A DNA stretch of 64,000 bases from contig NC_073313.1 of assembly GCF_027595985.1 (NCBI RefSeq), forward strand, positions 107,626,552-107,690,551, given 5' to 3'. A model generated the notes under the pieces. That model had not been told where the DNA came from. It did not search any database and worked only from the letters and a program-made list of their open reading frames with translations. The DNA is from Sorex araneus. Taxonomy: Eukaryota; Chordata; Mammalia; Eulipotyphla; Soricidae. Below, one piece after another: positions 10,155 through 21,759 of the stretch; within the stretch, counting starts at the first letter, position 1, and the number at the start of each line of letters is the position of its first letter. A program made the position numbers and the translations under genes.

Positions 10155-10318
10155 ATTTGTTGTTTTGTGGCCACACCAGTGGTTCTCAGGGCTTACTCTT
10201 GGCGCTGTGCTCAAGAATTACTCCTGACAGGGTTCAGGAGATCATATGTGGTGCCCAGGATTGAAACAGGGTTGGCTGTATGTAAGGCAAGCACATTGCA
10301 TACTGCCCTGGCCCTTTC
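10155..10318 (-). mobile_element. Shrew-type SINE, class A
   Basis: Antisense copy: TTGTGGCCACACCAGTGGTT, CAGGGCTTACTCTTGGCGCT, CATATGTGGTGCCCAGGATT, GTAAGGCAAGCACATTGC, ending at the head GCCCTGGCCC. Confidence 0.82.
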
Positions 10319-10799
10319 TCCTTCCAACATTTAAAGTATAAACACACTATTGCTCACTGTATGTGCAATATGATACTATTATATTTTACTTGATTGGCTC
10401 CTCCACTCTTTATTCCACCTCTCTCCATGACAAAGTTCATATTACATTATGCCTTACAATCTCTGGAGAACAGAAAATGTCATGGGTGATTGACTTTTGG
10501 AGGCGTCCCATTCCAAATGAGAAAACATAATGTATGTCCAGTAGAGTCCTAGGCAAACACTGAGGCTGATAATTCATCTGCCTTGATGATGAATTATATC
10601 TTGCTACCCACAAAGTCTATGCAAACTGTTTTAAGCTAAAACAAATGGAATATAAAATATGAGAAGAAATGGTATCTATAATTGTGCTGGAAAGAAATAG
10701 TATCTATAAATGTGTCCAGAACAGTATCATGAGAAGGGTTACACCTATGCCTAGCTGCATATCTTTTTCAGAGGATGGAGGGCCCCTGGAGAAACAATC

Positions 10800-10945
10800 A
10801 ATTTTTTGGTTTGTGCCAAACAATAAATGTTCAGGGATCACTCCTGGAGGCGCGCAGGAAAGTATATGTGATGCCAGGAATTGAACCCAGCTTGGGTTCA
10901 TGCAAAACAAGTGACTTAATCCCTGTACTGTCTCTCTAGCCCAGC
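10800..10945 (-). mobile_element. Shrew-type SINE, class A
   Basis: Antisense: TGTTCAGGGATCACTCCTGG, GATGCCAGGAATTGAACCCA (box B complement), CTTAATCCCTGTACTGTCTC, TCTAGCCCA head end. Confidence 0.8.
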
Positions 10946-11591
10946 CAGGAGCAATCTGACAGAAAGAGCAGATGGTCGGTTGAGAAATAAATGAGATGGA
11001 GAAAGGAGGCAGGAAGTAGCTCTGAAATGAAGTCTCCATCACAAAAGGTATGCCAAGTGGGGGAGGCTCTGGCAAGAAGCTGGGATACACGGAGATAAAT
11101 GAAGAGTGAGTAGAAATTGTTCATTTTTGGAGACTGTCATATATATGCAATGATCATGCTCAAGGCCAACTCAGAGGAAAATGAAAAACCAATATCTTAT
11201 TTTATGTTCTTTCTGTCTTCATTTGTTTCCTTAGAGAACAATCCATCAATATCCAGAGAACCCCATCCAAGAGCGAATGGTTCAGAAGATATTCAATCCT
11301 CAAGTGTTTTGAAAGCAGATGCCAGCTGTGCCAAATGAGTTCGTGACAGAGTTAAATTACTTCTTGATTTGAAGTGGCTAGTCCAAAGTGCCTACCTAGA
11401 AAGGACGAGCACTGGAACATTCTATTAAAGAAACTCAATCATGAACAACCTTGAATCTCATAGTGATTCAATTATAAATAAATAAATAGAAGTAAACCTA
11501 TAATAATGTGGGAGAAATAACCTATCTTCAATGGTACTTTAATCATCTAACCACTAAGCCAGTGGTCAGATGATTAAAATTAACCTCTGTG

Positions 11592-11756
11592 TGGGAGGGA
11601 GCGATATTACACCAGATGAGACACTTGCCTAGCAGGCAACTGACCTGGGTCTTTTCCCCTGGCATCCCATATGGTCCTCCAAGCCCCACCAGGAGTGAAC
11701 CCTGAGTGCAGAGCCAGGAATAAGCTCTGAGCACTGCTGGGGGTAGCCCAAAAAGA
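11592..11756 (+). mobile_element. Shrew-type SINE, class A
   Basis: GAGCGATATTACACCAGATG head, CTTGCCTAGCAGGCAACTGA, GGCATCCCATATGGTCCTCC, CCACCAGGAGTGAACCCTGA, GCACTGCTGGGGGTAGCCCA, then an A-rich junction to a tetranucleotide repeat. Confidence 0.88.
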
Positions 11757-11786
11757 ATAATTAATTAATTAATTAATTAATTAATG
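11757..11786. repeat. (AATT)n tetranucleotide microsatellite
   Basis: About seven AATT units directly at the SINE 3' tail. It probably grew from the SINE A-tail. The 11790-12145 sequence after it has no recognised feature. Confidence 0.85.
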
Positions 11787-12146
11787 CACCTCTGTCTCAA
11801 CCAGTCCAACCAACCTCAGATGGGTCACAGATAGAAGCATCTGTACTAAATATGTACAGACATGTTTTTCTTAATAATATTCCCTACACCAGTATTTCTC
11901 ATCCAGGAGCCAGGATATTCCAAGGGGATCACAAATAAAAATATAAATTGGAAGTGGGACACAGCATGAGATTAGGGAGTCAACAGGTAGGAAGAGGAGA
12001 TACTATAGGAAAGAAATGTTGCAAGGACAGAAGGGACCATGATCAGAAAAATGTTGACAAAAGAACACAGTATAGTAAGCATTTATACAATGTTTACATT
12101 GTATTAAATATTACAAGCACTCTATAGGTGATTTAAAGAATATGAA

Positions 12147-12240
12147 GAATATGGGAGGTTCATGGATATAGCTCATGGTAGAATACATGTTATTCCTACA
12201 TGCAGCCCTAGGCTTGATATTTTGCACCACCCCTCCAAAA
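12147..12240 (+). mobile_element. Possible SINE head fragment
   Basis: GGATATAGCTCATGGTAGAA, CATGCAGCCCTAGGCTTGAT and TTTGCACCACCCCTCCAAAA resemble the tRNA-like head and a shortened tail. Much diverged; could be a different tRNA-related SINE. Confidence 0.4.
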
Positions 12241-12467
12241 ATATATGGGAGAATTGCATAGATCACATGCAACAACTGGACCATATTTTTCCAGTCTTGC
12301 TCTTTCACCTGTATTTTTATATCCTAGGGGAGATCTGTAAACAATCCCTCTGTGGATATGGAGAGTTTAATACATTGTGATGATAAAGCTGAGTTCTGGA
12401 CTCAAACACTGCATGACCCACCTACTTTTTGACTACCCAGTTACAAAGGGTAAAGATTGTGCTTCTG

Positions 12468-12655
12468 GGCCGGAGAGATAGTACAGGGATTAATGTGCTT
12501 GCCTTATATGTGGCCTTTCTTGGTTTGATCCCCAGCATTGGGTATGTTTCCCTGTGACCTGCCAAGGGTGATCCCTGAGCACAGAGCCAGGAGTGGTCCC
12601 TGAGTGGAGCCAGGAGTAAGAGCAGTTGTGGCCCAATTCCTCACCTTCCAAAAAA
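12468..12655 (+). mobile_element. Shrew-type SINE, class A
   Basis: GGGCCGGAGAGATAGTACAG head, TTGGTTTGATCCCCAGCATT box B, GTGATCCCTGAGCACAGAGC, CCAGGAGTAAGAGCAGTTGT, ending AAAAAACAAAT. The body contains a short duplication of the GAGCCAGGAGT unit. Confidence 0.88.
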
Positions 12656-13182
12656 CAAATGTGCTTCTGTGCACAAATGATCATCCAGGCCTTGTCAAGC
12701 ATGGTGCAAGAGTGAGGCACAGGACATATGAGATTCTGGGCAAGAGGCAGATTAGTGAGCCGGTCAGGCTCTACATTCAGATACATCTAATTTGAAAACT
12801 TGTTTTTTTACTTACTACCTGCAGCACCTGAAGCCAATTTCTTATCACTCCCATCTCTTGCCTAAAAGCTTTTGTATTCCCCCAGGGCTGAGATAGTTTA
12901 ACATAATTTCTTAATAAATGATAGTTGTTTATAATTTCATTTTCTCTAATAAGGTTTCTATTTTTGGGTGTAGCTTGAGATGAGTGTTCATTTGGGAGCT
13001 GATTTCTACTGCCACACTTTACAATAAAATTTGGTAAAAATGCTAATTTACCTGGACCTGAACACATTTGAATGCCAAGAGTGGGTGCTTTTATCAATAT
13101 TTCTCAGAAACATGTCAAATGAAACTTACCTTCTTTCCTTGGGGTTGGCTTGTATGTGGCATACCCAGGTTTATTTTTTTAA

Positions 13183-13353
13183 TTTTTAAAAATTTTATTG
13201 ACTCACTGCAAGATAGTTACAAGCTTACATGTTTGGGTTACAATTACACAATGATCAAACACCCATCCCTCCACCAGTGCACATTCCCCACCACTAATAT
13301 CCCCGGTATACCCCCCCTTCCCACTCTCCCCCTGCCTCCATGGCAGACAATAT
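13183..13353 (-). mobile_element. Short L1 3' end insertion
   Basis: TTTTATTGACTCACTGCAAG, TAGTTACAAGCTTACATGTT, CCATCCCTCCACCAGTGCAC and CCATGGCAGACAATATTG. About 170 bp, cut off where the other copies continue. Confidence 0.88.
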
Positions 13354-13455
13354 TGATCCCTGGAACTGCATATGTTCATCTGAACACCTCCAGGTGTGAA
13401 ATGTACTTTTTTTTTGCTCAATCTGACTGTATTTTTGGAGGAATGAATCAGAGGC

Positions 13456-13560
13456 ACCAGGGAGATAGCTCAGGTGGGTGTAATTCATGTCCTGCATGTG
13501 CAAGGTTCCAAATTCAATCCCTGAGCACTATTTGGTGTGTCCCTGGTGGCCCCTGAAATT
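13456..13560 (+). mobile_element. Shrew-type SINE, class A, shortened
   Basis: CACCAGGGAGATAGCTCAGG head, CCAAATTCAATCCCTGAGCA where box B runs straight into the GAGCAC body, indicating an internal deletion, then GTGTCCCTGGTGGCCCC. Confidence 0.6.
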
Positions 13561-13639
13561 TCTAGATCTGAGAAGTACAAACTTGCCGGACTTTACCCTT
13601 TACCAAATTGATAGTTTCCATTGGTTGTCTGGCTTAGTA

Positions 13640-13640
<1 letters not shown>

Positions 13641-13688
<48 letters not shown>
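13641..13688. repeat. (GA)n microsatellite
   Basis: About 24 uninterrupted GA units, preceding GAATTAATCTGAGC. A long pure tract likely to be length-polymorphic. No L1 3' terminus motif adjoins it. Confidence 0.95.
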
Positions 13689-13691
<3 letters not shown>

Positions 13692-13805
13692 AATCTGAGC
13701 TCTTGGTCTCTCCACCTGGAGCAGCTAGTGTTAACATCTCTGTCTCCTGTTTAACAGGGTAACAGGGAGAAGCTAGAGTGCTGCTGACTTAGAAAGTAGA
13801 AATCT

Positions 13806-13953
13806 GGGGGTTGTGGAAAGATAGTACAGTATGTAAGGTGCTTGCCTTCAATGTAACTGACCCGAGTTCAATCACTGGCATCCCATATGGTACCCAAAGC
13901 ACAAAGCCAGGAGTAAGCCCTGAGTATGACCCTAAAATGAAGCCAAAATAAAA
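13806..13953 (+). mobile_element. Shrew-type SINE, class A
   Basis: GGGGGTTGTGGAAAGATAGT head, CTGACCCGAGTTCAATCACT box B, GGCATCCCATATGGTACCCA, AAGCCAGGAGTAAGCCCTGA, ending AAGCCAAAATAAAA. Confidence 0.85.
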
Positions 13954-14828
13954 TAGTAGGTTAGGATAGGTATCTTACCTAGAACTAGAATGGATGGAAC
14001 AATAATTGTCAGAATCTTCCGGGGGCATGCTAACTAGCGTTTCAAACCTTCTCTCTGCATATTGACTTCTGACAGCATTGCACTTCAGGAAAAGAGCAAC
14101 TGCAAACTGCCAGCTTGCCCACATCTCAAAATCAATTACATGATTACCAGATGCTTGGTTTTCTTTCTTTTCTTTCTTCTTCCTCCCCAGCAGGCAAGAG
14201 TGCAGTCTCTAATAACACCTCTGGTATGCTGTGTTGGAACAGGCTGTTAGTACCACCTCAGACTACAGAAGTGAAAGGGTATTCAATAGAAAACTGGCTT
14301 ACTTGACCCAGTGATTTCTACCTGCATTTAAAATAGGAGGATTTGAATTTGAAAACTGGGAACACACACTAAGACAAAGTTATTGAACTACTTACTTATC
14401 AGATAGGGTTCTAGCTTCCCCACACCCCAGATAGCCTCAGGAATCCTGCCAACAATCCTAGAGTGAATATTGTGAATAGCATATCACTTCTGATTTAAAA
14501 AAAACAGTGGGAGTTACGGAGTCTAAGAGGTTAAGTCTCTGGTCTGTTGGCAAGGAATTGAATTCATGTCTCTCTGAGTTCATGTACGATTTGTTCATTT
14601 ACTCCTGTTACTCAAATATTGGCTCATGCAATTAAATGAATACGTGCTTTTAGATGAATTTCAGCATTGGTAACTTAAAAGATTGCTGCTCACATTCAAC
14701 TTCTGCAAAAAAGCAAGGATGTGCAGTTTTGCTTTAAACAATTTGTCTGTGAAGTTTCAACTAATAAGTCCCTGTTTTCAACATATGACCTGGTACATAG
14801 TAAACTTTAAACATTTTGTTTAAAAAAT

Positions 14829-14990
14829 GGCATGCCAGGAGATAATGCAGTGAGTAAGGCTCTTACTTTGCATGCAGCCAAAACTGATTCAATGCCTGAA
14901 ACTCCATATGGTTCCCCAAACTCCACCAGAAGTGATCCTTGAGCACAGCATCAGGAGTAAGTCATGAGTGTGCCTAGTGTGACTTACCTC
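14829..14990 (+). mobile_element. Shrew-type SINE, class A
   Basis: CATGCCAGGAGATAATGCAG head, TTTGCATGCAGCCAAAACTG, ACTCCATATGGTTCCCCAAA, AAGTGATCCTTGAGCACAGC, ATCAGGAGTAAGTCATGAGT. Confidence 0.85.
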
Positions 14991-14994
14991 CAAT

Positions 14995-17090
14995 GAAAGA
15001 AAATAAAGGTAATGAGAAGAAAGGTAAGAATTACTATTACTAGAAATGAACCATGGGCAGGAAACGTATTAGCTTCCATCTTTCATGTGCCCTTAGCTAG
15101 CTGATCTTGGAATGAATTTGTCTCTGTCTCTATTCAGTGGGGCAATTATTTATTGACTCCATCATGATGTGGATTAAAATGAGACAAAGGAACTAGAAAT
15201 ACAGAAGTAGAAACTGCAGTCTGAATTTGTAAGATCAGTTCTTTCACATCAACGTGCCACAGATTGGGAGAATATTAAAGCTAGAAGGGAATTTAGAAGT
15301 GAGCATTTGAAATCCCTTGGAATTCCAAAAAGAAAGCTGACTCCCAAAGAAAGGAAGCAACTTGCCCAAGCTAGTTAAATCCAACCCAGGTGTCCAGGTT
15401 GCCCCAGGCTGTGACAAGAAGGGGGCAGGGAGTAACCCCATTCCGGAGGAGCAGTATGAGCTTTTCTCTGTGTCTCAATGCAAGTTTTTTGGTTCTTTTC
15501 TGAGTCTGTGACATTAAACACAGATCTTTCTTGGAACCCCTGAAAAAAAATAAAATTGCCTGACAACATCATGATAGAAATAGCCAAATAACGCCAAACT
15601 AGATTTCTGATGACAGAGTTTCTGGTAGCTTAGGACAACAACCCAAAATAACATCTCTCTTTTAATAGTCAATGAAGGGGATAAAGAGATATTTTTAATT
15701 TGGAAGCTTAAGGAGTATTTTGTTAGTCTTGAACTTTTTCAACAACTTGACTTGGGCTTCTAGATTGTAAAGCAATGACATAATGATTTCAGTTTCTATT
15801 CAATAGTAATATACCACAAATCAAAAACCTGCATTTTTCAAGGGTGGTCACTTAGGTATTTATTTTCATTGCATATACCTAATTTATAGATTCTTTGGTG
15901 GCTTCACCTATGTGAAAGCATGGCACCTTCATTATTTTCTCCATAAGCCTTGCAAATTTCTGTAATCAGCAAGATGGTAAAGAGCCTCATATGCCGAATC
16001 CTCTTGGCCCTGCCTGTGAAGATGAGGGAAAAGTAGAGATGTGTTACCCCTTTCTACCAAATAAAAGGGAAATGAGGAATGAGCTTGTTTATGCAACAAA
16101 TCAAGGATTCAAGGTCCTGGGTGGCTTTTGCCTCCTCCCTAGATGATGTTTTCCTCAATTCTTGGGTCAGATGTCTCACAAAGCTATCTAGTGGGGAGTA
16201 AGAGGGCTAGCAGTTAGAGTGCCAAACTATTAAACCAACCATCAAAAAAATACTTGGGAACCATATATAAAAGTTGGCTTATGCCTGGAGATGACAGGAA
16301 ACTTACAAATCAAGTCCAGTGGCCAAGGTTACGGGGAGGAAGCACTTAAAACCAGGAAGCAGAACTCAAGGATTTTGATCCTCTACCTCTCACAGCTGGG
16401 ATGAAAGGGCTTTGCGCATTGTGAGAGCTTTAGCTATTTTCACCTCTTGCTGGAGACTGTGAATGGAAACAGAAAGCCAGAGAGAAAAGCTGTAACTGCC
16501 TTAAAGTCATTAAAACAACGGTTATAGGGGTTTCTACTATGTGGAGAAGAACTAGCAGAAAGTAATAGACTTAGAAAACATGAAAACTTGGAATTGATGC
16601 AAAAATAAGGAAAGTAGCAGTTAAGGGTGGAGGAACGAGAGAAGGAGGAGAATAGTTGAGTCCATTTTGCATTATTCAGGGGTCAGCCAAGGCACTGCAA
16701 GTTTATCTCTGACAGAGGCACATAGGAGAATATGAGGACTTTTACCAAACATTCCTAAAGTAGTTTTGCATCAGAAATGCTCTAACCCTTCCTACCAAAC
16801 ATCAGTTGGGCTTTAGGAGGAACTTTCCAAACCAGCTTCCCAGATTACATGAGATTAATGTATTCCAAGTGTCTTGAATAACTCAGTCAAACAACGATAT
16901 GGGAGGTCTATTGTTAATAACAGCTGTGGAAGCATGGCTGGAACTATTGCAACGGGAGGGCAGAGAAGAGCTTCTGAGAAAAAGCAGCTTTCTGCTCAGC
17001 AACAAAAACACTGAGGCCCGTCAGTCCTCAGTCTGATGGATTTTACTAAACCTACATGCTTAATATTCTTTTTCTGATATACGATGTGAT
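14995..17090. other. Mostly unique intergenic sequence
   Basis: No gene or shrew SINE recognised over about 2 kb. Around 15285-15420, CAACTTGCCCAAGCTAGTTA followed by AACCCAGGTGTCCAGG recalls ancient MIR/L2-type repeats, but the match is too weak to name. Confidence 0.45.
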
Positions 17091-17096
17091 CTGATG

Positions 17097-17225
17097 GGGC
17101 TGGAGAGATAGTACAGTTGATAAGGTGCTGGCCTTGCATGTGGCCAACCTGGATTCTCTCCCCATATGGTCTCCTGAGCACCAAGCCAGGATTAAGTCCT
17201 AAGCACAGTCAGATGTGCTCCTTTC
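17097..17225 (+). mobile_element. Shrew-type SINE, class A, shortened
   Basis: TGGGGCTGGAGAGATAGTAC head, CTTGCATGTGGCCAACCTGG, CCCATATGGTCTCCTGAGCA, CCAGGATTAAGTCCTAAGCA, CAGTCAGATGTGCTC. Part of the body is missing. Confidence 0.88.
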
Positions 17226-17346
17226 CGCTCAAAGAGCTGTGATCTGATAAACCTCCCAGACAGAATGGTGAGCAAGACTAGCCAGACTAAATAGAGCACA
17301 TGCTGTATGATTCTGTTTATATGGCATTCAAGAATAGGCCCAACGT

Positions 17347-17545
17347 GGGTCAGAGACTTAGTACAGAGCATAAAGCACCTTCTTTGCATGTGTCTGTGAC
17401 ACTGGTTGGAATTCTGGCACCACATATGCCCCCTGAGCACTGCTAGGGGAATTATAGGGGTAGTGACTTATGAACATAGAGCCAGATGTGGCCACTGAAT
17501 ATAAAGTGAGGGATTACTCCTGAGCTCAGTGCCAAATAAAAGAAT
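17347..17545 (+). mobile_element. Shrew-type SINE, class A, with extra tail unit
   Basis: GTGGGTCAGAGACTTAGTAC head, CTTTGCATGTGTCTGTGACA, GGCACCACATATGCCCCCTG, AGCACTGCTAGGGG, then a second body-like stretch (GAGCCAGATGTGGCCACTGA, GATTACTCCTGAGCTCAGTG). Confidence 0.75.
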
Positions 17546-17681
17546 AGGTCAAAAGAATTCGTTAATCGATGTAATAGAAATCAGAACAATGTTTGCTTCT
17601 GGAGTGGAGAATTCACTGGAAGGAGGTTTCTAAAATGGGTGGTGATTATAGGGGTGTATATACCTGTCAGACTCATGGGGC

Positions 17682-17841
17682 TAGGGCAGGAGAAATAGTA
17701 GAGTGGGTAGGACATTTGCCTTGCATGCAACTGATCCAGAGTCTATCCATGGCATCACATATGATCAATGAGCCCACCAGAATTGATCCATGAGATCAGA
17801 GACAGGAGTTATCCTTGATTACTGTCAGATGTGACCCCTCC
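17682..17841 (+). mobile_element. Shrew-type SINE, class A
   Basis: GGCAGGAGAAATAGTAGAGT head, CATTTGCCTTGCATGCAACT, TGGCATCACATATGATCAAT, AGAGACAGGAGTTATCCTTG, ACTGTCAGATGTGACCCCTC, running into an AAAC repeat that replaces the A-tail. Confidence 0.85.
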
Positions 17842-17872
17842 AAACAAACAAACAAACAAACAAACAAACAAA
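17842..17872. repeat. (AAAC)n microsatellite
   Basis: About seven AAAC units at the 3' end of the preceding SINE; a degenerated A-tail. Confidence 0.9.
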
Positions 17873-18061
17873 ACCTCATGAACTGTATACTTGGGACTAA
17901 TAACAGATGTCAGTGTATCTAAGTTCACCCTCAGTAAGAAAGGCAAGTAAAGAAAGAGTATTTGAAAAACAATGATCTCTTTATAGACAGCCAACTCATT
18001 TATAGAGAGTTTCTGCTTGTGTTCCTCCAGTGACAAGTCATCTTGTATGTGGGTTTAGGTC

Positions 18062-18240
18062 ACTGACTTTGGAACAAACTGATCTAGAAAGAATTCTCAA
18101 TTCCAGAATTTAAGGGGAATATGATTTGGGCTTCCATTTTCTCCTCTGTGAAATGAGAATCAGAACAATGGTACTGACCTCACAGAGTTTGTTCTGAAAC
18201 TTAAATGAAAGAGTGTCTGAAGAGTGCTCAGCTTCTTAAT
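18062..18240 (+). mobile_element. MIR (mammal-wide interspersed repeat)
   Basis: CACTGACTTTGGAACAAACT, CTTCCATTTTCTCCTCTGTG, AAATGAGAATCAGAACAATG, GTACTGACCTCACAGAGTTT and ACTTAAATGAAAGAGTG follow the MIR consensus (CTCATCTGTAAAATGGG, TACCTACCTCATAGGGTT). Ancient and shared across mammals. Confidence 0.8.
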
Positions 18241-18509
18241 GATGTGACATTGGTCTTAGTTTGATTTTTTTGCTATAGAGACCACAGTGTTCTCAATGTT
18301 GGTTTTAAAAAAGCCGAAAGTCCTACTTGCATTACCTCTAATTGTGTTGATCTAGCATAAGTCCCAAAGATCAGGTTTTTAAAAGCTATTCTAAATTGTA
18401 GCTGGAGTTAACAATCACTGGACTAGATTTATTAATATTGCCAATAAAAATGCTCCCACTTTCTCCATTAAGATGTTCCTGCTAATTCTGTATAGCACCA
18501 CAGTTTTCT

Positions 18510-18670
18510 TTTGGAGGTAGGAGTCCTCAGCCAGCTGTGCTCAGGGCATACTCCTGGCTCTGCACTTAGGGATCCCTTTTGACTGGGCTTGGGGGAACTT
18601 ATTGGGGGCTGGGACTGAAATTGGATTGGCTGCTTGCAAAGCAAGTGCCCTATGGCTGTTCGCTCCCCAG
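18510..18670 (-). mobile_element. Shrew-type SINE, class A
   Basis: Antisense: CTCAGGGCATACTCCTGGCT, CTGCACTTAGGGATCCCTTT, GGGACTGAAATTGGATTGGC, TTGCAAAGCAAGTGCCCTAT. It lies head-to-head with the copy at 18692. Confidence 0.82.
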
Positions 18671-18691
18671 TACTTTTAAAAATTTATTTTG

Positions 18692-18870
18692 GGGGGCTGG
18701 AGTGATAGCACAGCAGGTAGGGCATTTGCCTTGAACGCGGCCAACCCGGGTTCAAATCCCAGCATCCCATATGGTCCCCTGAGCACCGCCTGGGAAAATT
18801 CCTGAGTCCATGAGCCAGGAGTGACCCCTGTGCATTGCCAGGTGTGACCCAAAAAATAGCAAAACATAAA
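18692..18870 (+). mobile_element. Shrew-type SINE, class A, young
   Basis: Close to consensus: GGGGCTGGAGTGATAGCACA, GCGGCCAACCCGGGTTCAAA, CATCCCATATGGTCCCCTGA, GAGCCAGGAGTGACCCCTGT, CCAGGTGTGACCCAAAAAAT and an A-rich tail of AAATA/AAGT units. Confidence 0.93.
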
Positions 18871-18921
18871 TAAGTAAGTAAATAAATAAATATAAAAGGA
18901 GCTAAAACGTTAAAAAAATTG

Positions 18922-19060
18922 ATTTTGGGGTCACATCTGACTGTGATCAGGGCTTTCTCCTGGCGCTTAGGTTTCACTCCTGGAGCTTGGAGGTCATATG
19001 GGGTACTGGGGATTGAACCCAGGTTGGCGGAGTGCAGGGCCCGAACCATTATAGATGTAG
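18922..19060 (-). mobile_element. Shrew-type SINE, class A
   Basis: Antisense: TTGGGGTCACATCTGACTGT, CAGGGCTTTCTCCTGGCGCT, CATATGGGGTACTGGGGATT, GAACCCAGGTTGGCGGAGTG. Inverted relative to the copy at 18692 with about 50 bp between them. Confidence 0.85.
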
Positions 19061-19121
19061 GTGCAAGAACCCAATCTTCCAGTCATAAATGCTGGGCTTT
19101 AATCTTTTATCTGAAATTTTT

Positions 19122-19245
19122 TAGGGAGGGGGCGGCTCTGTGTCACTCCTAGAAGTGCTTGGGGGACATGAGGTACTGGATATTGTACCTGAGAATCATA
19201 CATTGAAAACGTGCTCTAACCTTATGAGCCATCTCCCTGGCCTCA
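19122..19245 (-). mobile_element. Shrew-type SINE, class A, shortened
   Basis: Antisense: GTGTCACTCCTAGAAGTGCT, GGACATGAGGTACTGGATAT, AACGTGCTCTAACCTTATGA, GCCATCTCCCTGGCCTC. Confidence 0.78.
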
Positions 19246-19387
19246 CTGAACTATTTTTAAGTTGAGAAATAACTGATAAAAAGTACAGAACTTTAAAGTA
19301 TGCAATTCTATGAATATTTATATATGTGTGCACCCATATAACAACTAGGATCAAAATTCAGTGGATTGTCACCCATGCTCTGAATCT

Positions 19388-19562
19388 TTGTTTGGTATTT
19401 GGGCTACACCTGGTAATATTCAGGGCTTACTCCTGGCTCCTTGCACAGGGATCGCTCCTGGGGGTGAACTCATGTCATCATATGTGGCACTATGTAGTGA
19501 ACTGGGGTTAGATGTGTGCAAGGCAAGGACATTAACACCTGGGCTGCCTCTCTGACTCCTGA
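19388..19562 (-). mobile_element. Shrew-type SINE, class A
   Basis: Antisense: TTGGGCTACACCTGGTAATA, TTCAGGGCTTACTCCTGGCT, CATATGTGGCACTATGTAGT, GTGCAAGGCAAGGACATTAA, GGGCTGCCTCTCTGACTCC. Closes a run of SINEs in both orientations between 17.1 and 19.6 kb. Confidence 0.85.
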
Positions 19563-20204
19563 AAGAAGAATAGCTTCTTTCTCCTTCTCTGTCAGTATCC
19601 CCAGGGGTAACTGCCATACTGACCTCCATCCCCATAGAAGAATTTTTCTTGCTGTTCAGCTATCCTTAAATTTCTCCTTCCCTCCTTACCCTACTTGTCT
19701 GTGTAGTTCATTTGCCATATGCAAGATTTTCAGTGTCAGCAGCTCTTGTTTTCTTGGTTTGTATGTGTATTCCCCTCATATGCTATTACCTAAATTTTCT
19801 TCTTTGTGCCATCTCCTTAGCTGAATATTAAGCTCATTGAAGGTAAAAATTACACATGTCTCATATATTTGTATGCACATATCAGTAAATATTTGTGGAA
19901 CGAAGGTTAGTGTTGAATGAATTAGTGTGTGTGAAAGAGAAAGTAGACACAATACACAGAGACTTGGATCAAGAAAAATCTCTCTCTCTTCATTTACCCC
20001 CATAAACAGTTTATTTTGACTGATAGTACTTTGTGTAATTTTGGGATTGTGAATTACTTTTTTGCTTTGAATGATAATGCACTTGACTTTGGGGACTAAT
20101 TATAGGTAGAGAGGCAGGAATGGACTCAAAGTATATAAAAATGCAGAAAGAGAAAAGGTCAGATGGCCAAGTCTAAGAGAACAAACATGCTCTGATCCAC
20201 GCTA

Positions 20205-20310
20205 CTGAGCCCCATGTTTCAGTCCTCACTTTGCAGCTTACTTGCAGATCATAGGCAAGCGACATCACTTTCCTGAGCTTCAATGGGATAACAGTGACAG
20301 TAATTTCGGA
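20205..20310 (+). mobile_element. MIR fragment
   Basis: TTGCAGATCATAGGCAAGCG, ACATCACTTTCCTGAGCTTC and AATGGGATAACAGTGACAGT follow the MIR core (GTGACCTTGGGCAAGT, CTCAGTTTCC, AAATGGGGATAATA). Confidence 0.65.
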
Positions 20311-21759
20311 CTCCACTCCACAGGAGATCAGTTGGTTCTTTGTTTTGCGATGCTCTTGATAGAACCCAATGGGGGAGCCAATCCAGGGGGGATTGATTGG
20401 AATTTGGGAATAGAATGCATGTGTGGGGGAGGCAGGGGGGAACCTAACTGAGGGAATGACGGAAACTGAGATGACTAGGATGGAGCTGGAACCCATGAAG
20501 GATGGAAGAGGGAGGGAGGTGCATGAAACCCAGACTGGAAATAGATTCCAGGACAGCCCATATGCAACATGTACTCTATCACTGAACCACATCTAGATCC
20601 TGAGGTCCCTAACTTGGTCCAAGGACTTTAGGGTACTGCATCTATAGGTAGAAAGGGGTTTTGCAATACCATGCCAGTTAATCCCCCTTCTTCCTCAAGG
20701 TTTAAAATCACTTAGATGAAAAGGCAAATCGGTGGATTTCCTAAGAATCAGAGAATATTAGAGGCTCCATATATTTTAGAAACAAGTCTAAAAAAGAGCC
20801 TAGTTCAATGCACTGTGTACACTGAAGCACGGAGAGATGTTTTTTTCCCCCAGGGCTGACAGAAGGGACCATTTTCAGATTCCCGTTACACAGTATTGTA
20901 AGGCTTGACTTCTACAGCAAGATTCATTTACTCTTGTTACTGTTTGGAGAAAAGAAGGCTCTGGTCAGGGCCCTAGCTAGCAAATAAGAGAGACATTTGT
21001 TGGAAGCTTTTTTAGTTTCCAAAATTTGACACACAGTTTTCAACTCAATTATCTCTAGTCTTTTACCTATGGGATTAGCAATCTCCTCCTGTTTGTCTAC
21101 TCTGTTTGCCTTTCTGCTAGGTGCTGGCTGGGATGGGGGATTAGAAAAGATTAAGCCCATCCCTCCTGCTGCCAAAGATCTGAGGAGATAGGGCTAAGAA
21201 GGAGAGAACAATAACAGACAGTAGGTGAATCCGAATAAAGTGAATAGTGCAGGCAATGAATGCGATAGAGGTGGAGAGAGAGAAAGAGGGAGAGAGAGAC
21301 TGTTCAGGGAGCTGCAGGTTGGTGTTGAGAAGAGTACAATTTCATGTGGGATTTGAAGGATGTGTAGGATTGTGGATTGTTTATGCAGATGTGGTGAATG
21401 ACACTGAATCTGAGTGCCTATGCACATGTGCATGCACACACGCATGCAGGCATACACAGTTGCAGAATGGTAGCATGTATTGAGCTCTTATATTGCAGAT
21501 ACTTCATAATGGTCTACCTAATTTGACTCCCTTAAACAAACACAATCCTAGAACTAAGATAGCAGATCACCAGTAACATTTCTATGAATAGATTGGAAAT
21601 TGAGGGGCATGCAGGGGGTTAAGGGTTAAACTGCATAAGTGACACGGTTAGGGTAGTGAAAGCAGACAGGGAATTAGAATCCTGGTCTTAAACACGCGTG
21701 GCCATTCTGCATATGAGAAAAAACAAAAGGCATTCCTAGCTAAGTGAGGATGTTGGCTT

